From JANQRV01 sp964533785 (GTDB lineage Bacteria > Bacteroidota > Bacteroidia > Chitinophagales > Saprospiraceae), in NCBI GenBank assembly GCA_964533785.1, contig CAZHNG010000196.1:1-12954 (forward strand): a stretch of 12,954 nt of DNA, given 5' to 3'. The first letter of the stretch is position 1, and every line of letters starts with the position of its first letter. Both the position numbers and the translations under genes were made by a program. The notes beneath the pieces were generated by a model, which worked only from the letters and a program-made list of their open reading frames with translations, did no database searches and was not told where the DNA came from. Below, piece by piece: positions 7,869-12,954 of the stretch.

Positions 7869-7910
7869 TCTGTTCTATTACTTTAATAAAATGCCAGACT
7901 ATAGATGCTA

Positions 7911-7936
7911 CCTGCCTAACTGACGGTAAAGGCAGG
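7911..7936. repeat. Small GC-rich hairpin (CCTGCCT/AGGCAGG)
   Basis: CCTGCCT (7911-7917) and AGGCAGG (7930-7936) form a perfect 7-bp stem around a 12-nt loop containing CTGACGGTAA. A related loop word is found in the weaker hairpin CTGAC/GTCAG at 8086-8102. There is no T-run, so a terminator is unlikely; a short dispersed palindrome fits better. Confidence 0.45.
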
Positions 7937-8398
7937 CGGGGACGACGGATACTTCACGCCTAATCTGTTGGGGAGGAAAGGGAGAAAGGGATTATGTTTT
8001 GCACTTATTAGCTCCCCGAGACACTCATAATCAAACCAACAAACCTAATGTCAACAGCTCAAATATCATGGTGCCTTGCGCCTTTCTGACGGTAAATGTC
8101 AGCATGTAGCGTCTTGATCTTTAAGTTTTCTTTGGTTAGTTAAAATCTGACGCAAGGTAAAATATTTATGATTGAATGAAAAAAAATTTTCGGGATTTTA
8201 TTTGGGGAGTCCTGAAATTTGACCTTATAATCTATGCCTTTTCTTCGCTATCCAAAAAAACACTGCTGACTTTTGATTAGTATAACGTTTGGAAGGTGTT
8301 TTCTGCTTCCTGGGGATTCGGTTAATTTTTCTAGTGTCTAGCTGTATTGTCTCTTTTACTTAGGGGTTGTTTTACTCGATTAAATATTTAATAGCTAT

Positions 8399-8438
8399 GG
8401 TTATGTGGTTATGTGGTTATAGGGTTATAGGGTTATAG
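8399..8438. repeat. 8-bp tandem array, five units (GGTTATGT and GGTTATAG)
   Basis: Two copies of GGTTATGT are followed by three of GGTTATAG with no interruption. Two more related units lie at 8791-8806, and an inverted array lies at 8829-8868. Confidence 0.8.
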
Positions 8439-8611
8439 GGTAGGCTGTTTAGTCTGATGATATATCGACACAAGCGTTTTTAGCATAGTCTAGAAGGTAG
8501 GAGGCTCTTTCTAGGCTCGGGCATTGAAAGTTAATAATTTTGTGGCTTTCCGATTTATGAATACTAAAGTAGAACCTAGTTTGCCCGTATCGAGCGGGTG
8601 GATTTCCCTTT

Positions 8612-8656
8612 AGGGAATAAAAGGGCAGGGAATAAAAGGGCAGGGAATAAAAGGGC
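8612..8656. repeat. Three exact copies of a 15-bp unit (AGGGAATAAAAGGGC)
   Basis: Units occupy 8612-8626, 8627-8641 and 8642-8656 and are identical. The array is preceded by CCCTT, which could pair with AAGGG inside a unit. There is no open frame through it. Copy number of such arrays usually varies between strains. Confidence 0.85.
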
Positions 8657-8790
8657 GCGCGTAGGCGGCTACATCAATTTTCAAACTCCGACACTACTAA
8701 GTGCCTGCTACCTTTCGGTTTCAACAAATCATCTGCATTCCTTTAACAAATAGATGCTAGTGCATAACATCAATCAAACTGAACAGCCTA

Positions 8791-8806
8791 GGTTATAGGG
8801 TTATAA
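8791..8806. repeat. Two further 8-bp units (GGTTATAG, GGTTATAA)
   Basis: These two units have the same orientation and nearly the same sequence as the array at 8399-8438. They sit just before the inverted array at 8829-8868, to which they are complementary. Confidence 0.6.
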
Positions 8807-8828
8807 AAATACTCCCAATGTTTATCCC

Positions 8829-8868
8829 CACATAACTTCATAACCTTATAACCTTATAACCTTATAAC
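8829..8868. repeat. Inverted 8-bp tandem array, five units (CTTATAAC type)
   Basis: Units are CACATAAC, TTCATAAC and three copies of CTTATAAC. Read on the other strand these are GTTATAAG three times, then GTTATGAA and GTTATGTG, the same family as at 8399-8438 and including the GTTATGTG variant. The arrays face each other and could pair. The array ends 75 bp from the asnS stop codon. Confidence 0.8.
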
Positions 8869-8916
8869 CATTTAAAACTTAAATATTAAGAATCCCCCTA
8901 AATTTAAAAGCCAATA

Positions 8917-8934
8917 CGTCTAGCGTCTAGCGTC
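8917..8934. repeat. 7-mer array at the 3' end of asnS (CGTCTAG)
   Basis: CGTCTAG, CGTCTAG, CGTC; on the minus strand this reads GACGCTA repeated, the heptamer found at 7521-7555. It lies 8 bp after the asnS stop. No intrinsic terminator is evident here, apart from a weak AT-rich palindrome CTTAA-ATA-TTAAG near 8879-8891. Confidence 0.6.
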
Positions 8935-8942
8935 AAAATACA

Positions 8943-10403
8943 CTAAAACTCCGCACTCCCCGGTGTCCGCGGGAAGGGGATCACATCCCGGATATTGGTC
9001 ATCCCCGTAATGAATTGTACCATCCGCTCAAAGCCCAGGCCAAATCCAGCGTGGGGGGCACCACCGAATTTCCGCAGTTCCAGGTACCACCACATTTCTT
9101 CTTCGGGGATATCCATTTCCTCCATCCGCTGCACCAATTTATCGTAGCGTTCTTCCCTTTGGGAACCGCCGATGACTTCGCCAATCCCCGGAAATAGTAC
9201 GTCCATTGCCGCTACGGTCTTATCATCGTCGTTTTGCCGCATGTAAAAGGCCTTGATCTCCTTCGGATAATCCCGCACGATCACCGGCTTTTTAAATTTC
9301 TTCTCTACGAGCCATCTTTCGTGCTCCGCCTGTAAGTCTTTACCCCATTCGATGGGGAATTGGAATTTCCCTTTTTTGTAGGGTTTTGAACTTTGCAGCA
9401 GCTTAACGGCTTCGGTATAAGTAATACGTTCGAATTCGTTATCGACAACGAACTGTAGCGTTTCCAACAAACCCATATCGCGGCGCTCCTCTTTTTTCAT
9501 GTTCTTCTCCAGTTCCTTAATGCGTTTGTCGAGCACCGCCAGATCGTCGGGATAGTTTTCCAAAACGTAGTTGATCAGGTATTTGACGAAGCTTTCCGCC
9601 AAATCCATATTATCGTAGATGTCGTAGAAAGCTACTTCTGGTTCGATCATCCAGAATTCAGCCAGGTGCCGCGAAGTATTAGAGTTTTCCGCCCGGAAAG
9701 TAGGGCCAAAAGTGTATACCTTACCCAATGCCAGGGCCCCCACTTCTGCTTGCAACTGCCCGGAAACGGTGAGGTTAGTGGCTTTACCGAAGAAATCTTG
9801 CTTCCAATCTACCTGCCCGTCGTCATCAACCGGAGCTGAATTGGGCTCGAAAGTGGTGACATGGAACATCTCCCCTGCTCCTTCCGCATCACTGCCCGTA
9901 ATAATGGGACTGTGCAGGTAATAATAGCCATTGTCATTATAAAACTTATGGATAGCGTAGGCTAAAGCGTGCCGGATGCGGAAAACCGCGCTGAAAGTAT
10001 TCGTCCGCATACGAAAATGGGCTTTTTCACGCAAAAATTCCATCGATTGGCGCTTGGGCTGTAAGGGATATTCCTCGGGATTGGAAGTACCCAAAATTTC
10101 GATGGTCTCGGCTAGCATTTCAACGGATTGCCCCTTCCCCTGCGACTCGACGATCTTTCCCGTTATTTTCAGGCAAGCATGAAAATGAATGCTTTTAATG
10201 AGGTCTTCCGGGAAATTTTCAAATTCCACCACCACCTGCAGGTTATTGATGCCCGACCCATCGTTCAGTGCAATGAAGCGATTGGAACGAAAGGCTCTCA
10301 CCCACCCCTTTACCATCGCTTGTTCACCGATAGCCGGTCGTTCTAAAATGCTTTTAATTTCTGTTCTCTTCAATGTTTGTGGTGCAATTGTTTCTGCTGA
10401 CAT
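8943..10403 (-). CDS. asnS: Asparaginyl-tRNA synthetase (AsnRS)
   Basis: A cytoplasmic class IIb aminoacyl-tRNA synthetase that charges tRNA-Asn with asparagine using ATP. The product has 486 residues, close to bacterial AsnRS. Residues about 28-105 are the N-terminal OB-fold anticodon-binding domain (VKGWVRAFRSNRFIALNDGS). The class II core follows. The motif 1 region is near 157-172 (YYYLHSPIITGSD). Motif 2 carries TFRAENSNTSRHLAEFWMIE (235-254) with Arg237. Motif 3 carries GAPHAGFGLGFERMVQF (448-464) with Arg460. The C-terminus DVIPFPRTPGSAEF is characteristic of AsnRS and argues against AspRS. The charged stretch at about 290-310 (KRIKELEKNMKKEERRDMG) is a likely helical insert. The gene is monocistronic as far as can be seen, divergent from glgB, with a repeat-rich leader. 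Nothing looks damaged. Confidence 0.97.
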   Translation of the reverse strand: MSAETIAPQTLKRTEIKSILERPAIGEQAMVKGWVRAFRSNRFIALNDGSGINNLQVVVEFENFPEDLIKSIHFHACLKITGKIVESQGKGQSVEMLAETIEILGTSNPEEYPLQPKRQSMEFLREKAHFRMRTNTFSAVFRIRHALAYAIHKFYNDNGYYYLHSPIITGSDAEGAGEMFHVTTFEPNSAPVDDDGQVDWKQDFFGKATNLTVSGQLQAEVGALALGKVYTFGPTFRAENSNTSRHLAEFWMIEPEVAFYDIYDNMDLAESFVKYLINYVLENYPDDLAVLDKRIKELEKNMKKEERRDMGLLETLQFVVDNEFERITYTEAVKLLQSSKPYKKGKFQFPIEWGKDLQAEHERWLVEKKFKKPVIVRDYPKEIKAFYMRQNDDDKTVAAMDVLFPGIGEVIGGSQREERYDKLVQRMEEMDIPEEEMWWYLELRKFGGAPHAGFGLGFERMVQFITGMTNIRDVIPFPRTPGSAEF

Positions 10404-10416
10404 GAATTACTTTTTT

Positions 10417-10451
10417 AGATGCCAGATGCCAGATATTAGATGCCAGAGAGG
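10417..10451. repeat. 7-mer array upstream of asnS (AGATGCC)
   Basis: AGATGCC, AGATGCC, AGATATT, AGATGCC, AGAGAGG in perfect 7-base register, 13-48 bases before the asnS ATG. If the asnS promoter is the one suggested at 10454-10461, this array lies within the mRNA leader. Confidence 0.7.
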
Positions 10452-10510
10452 GTTAAATCTATTGTCGAAAATATTTGAATAACACCAACTTATCTTCGAA
10501 AACATAATTA

Positions 10511-10675
10511 AGTAATGGTAAAACAATAACTTCATCATTTTGTGAGCGCCTCTTTTTGCGCCAGGCTTCGTTAAAAAGCCTCGTCGTCCGCCTGAGGAGG
10601 ATGACTGCGTTTTTTGCCTTGCCTGACACCAAAATAGCCTGCTCAAAAACGCGAACTTATTATTTTACCATTACT
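10511..10675. mobile_element. 165-bp MITE-like element with 23-bp terminal inverted repeats
   Basis: The left end (10511-10533) begins AGTAATGGTAAAA. The right end (10653-10675) is its inverse complement with 21 of 23 positions matching; the mismatches are at positions 14 and 20. Inside, similarity between the two arms continues loosely (a TTTTGTGAGC-like word on each side). There is an internal hairpin AGGCTT/AAGCCT at 10563-10581, and the centre is clearly richer in G+C than the flanks. It encodes no transposase, so it would need a helper in trans. A target-site duplication is not evident. It could alternatively be a large structured RNA or a REP-type element. The inverted ends are seen directly; mobility is inferred. 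Confidence 0.55.
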
Positions 10676-10744
10676 AACAAGATAGACAATTAACTTCTGA
10701 AAGTATTCCCTACCCTTCTGCCCAAATTCCCATACTCAAACAGT

Positions 10745-10758
10745 CTGGTATCTGGCAT
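10745..10758. repeat. Inverted 7-mer patch (CTGGTAT, CTGGCAT)
   Basis: The minus strand reads ATGCCAG, ATACCAG, the same family as the AGATGCC array at 10417-10451. The two patches face each other across the 165-bp element. Confidence 0.5.
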
Positions 10759-10840
10759 CAAAAATCTGATATCTCAAATTACTGCACGCGAAATTAGTCA
10801 GATAATCACGAAAGTTCAAGTGAATTCCTTTCAGGTTTTG

Positions 10841-10848
10841 TACTTTTA
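10841..10848 (+). promoter_or_regulatory. Weak candidate -7 element (TACTTTTA) for glgB
   Basis: It matches seven of eight positions of TAnnTTTG and lies 19 bases before the glgB ATG, giving a very short leader. No TTTG element is seen at the expected -33 distance. This is the best candidate in the 190 bp between the MITE-like element and the gene, but it is not strong. Confidence 0.25.
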
Positions 10849-10866
10849 CGGAAAGCGTTTTCATTT

Positions 10867-12789
10867 ATGAACAATGTAATTCCCCATACCTTATTAACGG
10901 AATACGATATATACCTGTTTAAACAAGGTACGCATTACAAGCTGTACGAGCGGTTGGGCAATCATCAGATGGAGATTGACGGTGTACAGGGTACTTATTT
11001 TGCCGTGTGGGCACCGGCAGCTACCGCCGTATCAGTAGTGGGTAATTTTAATCAATGGAACCCCAATAGTCACGGGTTATTTCGGAGGAAGGACAATTCC
11101 GGCATCTGGGAAGCCTTTCTCCCTGGCGTAAGCAAGGGCGAGATTTACAAATACCGGATCCGTTCCTGGAACGGTCGACCTTTGATGAAAGGGGACCCTT
11201 TCGCCAATTTTTGGGAACAACCTCCTCAAACCGCTCCTATCACCTGGGATCTAGACTACCAGTGGAATGATGAAGCGTGGATGAAAAAACGCCGCGAAAA
11301 CACTAACCAGCCACAACCTTATGCCGTTTACGAGGTACACCTGGGCTCCTGGAAAAAACATTACGACGGTAAAGATTATACTTACCGCGACCTCGCCGAG
11401 CACCTGGTGCCTTACGTTAAGGAAATGGGCTTTACCCACGTAGAAATGATGCCGGTAGCGGAACATCCCTATTTGCCCAGTTGGGGTTATCAGGTGACGG
11501 GGTATTTCGCGCCCACCAGCCGTTATGGTGTACCCGAGGATTTTATGCACCTGGTCGATGCTTTTCACCAGGAAGGTATTGGGGTTATCCTGGATTGGGT
11601 GCCTTCACATTTCCCTACGGATGCTCACGGACTAGCAGATTACGACGGTACCCACCTCTTTAATCACGCCGATCCCCGTCAAGGTTTCCATCCCGATTGG
11701 CGGACTTATATCTTCAATTACGGCCGTAATGAAGTACGCAGCTTTTTAATTTCCAATGCCTTGTTCTGGCTGGAAAAGTTCCACATCGACGGTTTCAGGG
11801 TCGATGCGGTTGCTTCGATGTTGTACCTCGACTATTCGCGGGAAGATGGTCAGTGGATCCCCAATCGTCACGGGGGCAACGAAAACCTGGAAGCGATCGA
11901 CTTTTTGCGGCAATTCAACAAAGCAGTAAATGATGAACACCCCGATGTAATAACCATCGCTGAAGAATCAACGTCCTGGGAAGGCGTCTCCAAACCTATT
12001 GAACAAGACGGACTGGGCTTCAACCAAAAATGGATGATGGGCTGGATGCACGATTCGCTCAAATATATGAAGCTGGATCCCATCCACCGGAAGTTCAATC
12101 ACGATACGATTACGTTCAGTATTATTTATGCCTTTTCGGAAAACTTCATGCTGCCGCTCTCGCACGATGAAGTGGTACATATGAAAGCGCCGCTGATCTA
12201 CAAAATGCCGGGAGATGAATGGCAAAAGTTTGCCAATCTCCGCCTGTTGTACGGTTATATGTACACCCACCCGGGCACGAAACTCCTTTTCATGGGCGGC
12301 GAATTTGCCCAAACCGCCGAATGGAATTTCAAAACGGAACTGCAATGGAGTTTACTCCAATACGACTTACATCGCGGCATACAGGGCTGGGTCAAAAAAT
12401 TAAACCATTTCTATAAATACACTGCTGCGCTCTACGAAAAACAATTCGCCCCCGAGGGCTTCGAATGGGTCAACCTGGAGGATTACCAAAACAGCGTTAT
12501 CGCCTACCTCCGCAAAGGGGAAAATGCGCACTACAACCAGTTACTGGTGGTCTGTAATTTCACACCCGTCGTACGAGAAAATTATGACCTGCACCTTTCC
12601 TTCGGAGGCGAATGGCGCGAGGTACTCAACAGTGATGAAGAGTTGTTCTCCGGTACGGGGGACTGTACGAACGGAACAGTCCGCACTCAACCCAAGGAGG
12701 AGGGGGAAGGACATACGCTGACGTTGACCTTGCCGCCGTTGGCGATGATGGCTTTTGAGCCTACGTTTATTGAGGGGGAGGGGGATTGA
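10867..12789 (+). CDS. glgB: 1,4-alpha-glucan (glycogen) branching enzyme
   Basis: GlgB cuts alpha-1,4-glucan chains and rejoins them as alpha-1,6 branches during cytoplasmic glycogen synthesis. The product has 640 residues, shorter than the roughly 730-residue E. coli enzyme because it has a single N-terminal CBM48 module (about 40-125: YFAVWAPAATAVSVVGNFNQW). The GH13 barrel follows. Asp313 in GFRVDAVASMLY is the nucleophile by family analogy, Glu366 in TIAEESTSW is the acid/base, and PLSHDEVVH (430-438) holds the transition-state Asp434. Other matches are PYAVYEVHLGSWK (151-163), YYTHPG-like MYTHPGTKLLFMGGEFAQ and a C-terminal all-beta domain from about residue 540. After HDEVVH this protein reads MKAP, where many branching enzymes have GK plus small residues. 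The C-terminal tail ends in an acidic EGEGD. No other glycogen gene lies in the window. It is divergent from asnS. Confidence 0.96.
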   Translation: MNNVIPHTLLTEYDIYLFKQGTHYKLYERLGNHQMEIDGVQGTYFAVWAPAATAVSVVGNFNQWNPNSHGLFRRKDNSGIWEAFLPGVSKGEIYKYRIRSWNGRPLMKGDPFANFWEQPPQTAPITWDLDYQWNDEAWMKKRRENTNQPQPYAVYEVHLGSWKKHYDGKDYTYRDLAEHLVPYVKEMGFTHVEMMPVAEHPYLPSWGYQVTGYFAPTSRYGVPEDFMHLVDAFHQEGIGVILDWVPSHFPTDAHGLADYDGTHLFNHADPRQGFHPDWRTYIFNYGRNEVRSFLISNALFWLEKFHIDGFRVDAVASMLYLDYSREDGQWIPNRHGGNENLEAIDFLRQFNKAVNDEHPDVITIAEESTSWEGVSKPIEQDGLGFNQKWMMGWMHDSLKYMKLDPIHRKFNHDTITFSIIYAFSENFMLPLSHDEVVHMKAPLIYKMPGDEWQKFANLRLLYGYMYTHPGTKLLFMGGEFAQTAEWNFKTELQWSLLQYDLHRGIQGWVKKLNHFYKYTAALYEKQFAPEGFEWVNLEDYQNSVIAYLRKGENAHYNQLLVVCNFTPVVRENYDLHLSFGGEWREVLNSDEELFSGTGDCTNGTVRTQPKEEGEGHTLTLTLPPLAMMAFEPTFIEGEGD

Positions 12790-12954
12790 ACCCCGCCTAC
12801 TGAGCTGTAGGCCGCCCATAGCCGTCCACTTAGGGCCCGCCACGTAGGGCCCGTATGGGTCTGGGCAGGTTAAGAGTTACTTTATAGTATCGAGTTAAGG
12901 AACGCTTGAAATCTTTGATTTTTCGAGACTTCGTCTCTTAAAATTTTTATCGAA
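12790..12954. other. Noncoding tail after glgB
   Basis: The direct repeat TAGGGCCCG occurs at 12831-12839 and 12845-12853 (14-bp period). It is enclosed by CCCATA (12815-12820) and TATGGG (12854-12859), which could form a GC-rich stem. No gene start is visible before the window ends. Confidence 0.6.
12917..12945. terminator. Terminator-like hairpin (GAGAC-TTC-GTCTC)
   Basis: A perfect 5-bp stem with a 3-base loop (12925-12937) is extended by a further AT pairing after a small internal loop (12917-12922 with 12940-12945), and is followed by TTTTT shortly downstream. It lies about 130 bp after the glgB stop and could end glgB transcription or that of a gene entering from the right. Confidence 0.4.

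Larger units (their letters stand above)
7368..8942. other. 1.57 kb repeat-rich intergenic region without genes
   Basis: I see no gene-like open frame and no tRNA or rRNA on either strand. The content is short tandem and inverted repeats, listed separately, plus a 100-N gap. The direct word CTGACGGTAAA occurs twice (7920-7930 and 8086-8096), both times in a small hairpin. The stretches 8110-8390 and 8440-8600 show nothing I can name. The promoter of the SusC gene must lie in the first 100-200 bp. No exact TAnnTTTG is visible there; the nearest is TAATTTTT on the minus strand at 7396-7389. Confidence 0.75.
10404..10866. other. Divergent intergenic region between asnS and glgB
   Basis: These 463 bp hold the starts of both genes. 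From left to right there is a 7-mer array (10417-10451), an AT-rich stretch that could contain the asnS promoter (minus-strand TAGATTTA at 10461-10454 is one base off TAnnTTTG), a 165-bp MITE-like element, a second inverted 7-mer patch, and the glgB leader. I see no convincing protein-coding gene. Confidence 0.7.

Noticed and set aside
7521..7890. Possible CRISPR array
   Set aside because: The repeats are directly adjacent with an 82-bp period and no unique spacers, and no cas gene is nearby.
8399..8868. Telomere-like GGTTATAG repeats suggesting a linear replicon end
   Set aside because: The arrays are internal, short, degenerate and in both orientations, and genes continue on both sides.
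7368..8942. Hidden tRNA or rRNA gene
   Set aside because: No cloverleaf-like arms with a T-loop motif or rRNA-like conserved stretch could be found by eye on either strand.
10407..10646. 79-codon minus-strand open frame upstream of asnS
   Set aside because: It runs through the MITE-like element and the 7-mer array, has a low-complexity Arg/Ser/Gly/Lys composition, and shows no recognisable domain. It is better explained as a by-product of the repeats.
11968..12345. 125-codon minus-strand open frame within glgB
   Set aside because: It is antisense to the catalytic domain of GlgB and resembles no known protein.

Overview
The window looks like chromosomal DNA from a member of the Bacteroidota, probably a marine Saprospiria or Lewinella-type bacterium. 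The phylum is well supported by a SusC/RagA and SusD/RagB pair, a SusD that ends in the family's usual Asn-Pro-Gly-Tyr, lipoproteins with Ser before the lipidated Cys, and two exact matches to the Bacteroidota -7 promoter element TAnnTTTG. The genus-level guess is inference only.

Layout. Positions 1-7367 hold a minus-strand nutrient-uptake locus. In transcription order it is a SusC-type TonB-dependent outer-membrane transporter (7367-4152), a SusD-type surface lipoprotein (4019-2271), and a large lipoprotein with FG-GAP/VCBS repeats and an ASPIC/UnbV domain (2069 to beyond position 1). The gaps between these genes carry strong hairpins and candidate internal promoters, so the three may be expressed at different levels. 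Positions 7368-8942 form a 1.57 kb gene-free stretch full of short repeats: degenerate 7-mers, an 82-bp tandem repeat interrupted by a 100-N assembly gap, 8-mer arrays in opposite orientations, and a 15-bp triplicate. Positions 10403-8943 (minus) encode asparaginyl-tRNA synthetase. Positions 10404-10866 are a divergent intergenic region holding a 165-bp MITE-like element with 23-bp terminal inverted repeats, flanked by more 7-mers. Positions 10867-12789 (plus) encode the glycogen branching enzyme GlgB. The last 165 bp are a noncoding tail with a terminator-like hairpin.

How the genes work together. SusC and SusD should form a lidded-barrel importer for an oligomeric nutrient. The FG-GAP/UnbV lipoprotein is placed as an accessory surface protein, perhaps for binding or assembly. 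No degradative enzyme, sigma/anti-sigma pair or sensor lies in the window, so the substrate cannot be named. asnS and glgB are housekeeping and storage genes with no evident link to the uptake locus.

I found no convincing wholly new system. The least ordinary signals are the MITE-like element, the in-phase assembly gap inside the 82-bp repeat, the shared 7-mer and 8-mer families across intergenic regions, and the stacked palindromes before the FG-GAP/UnbV gene.
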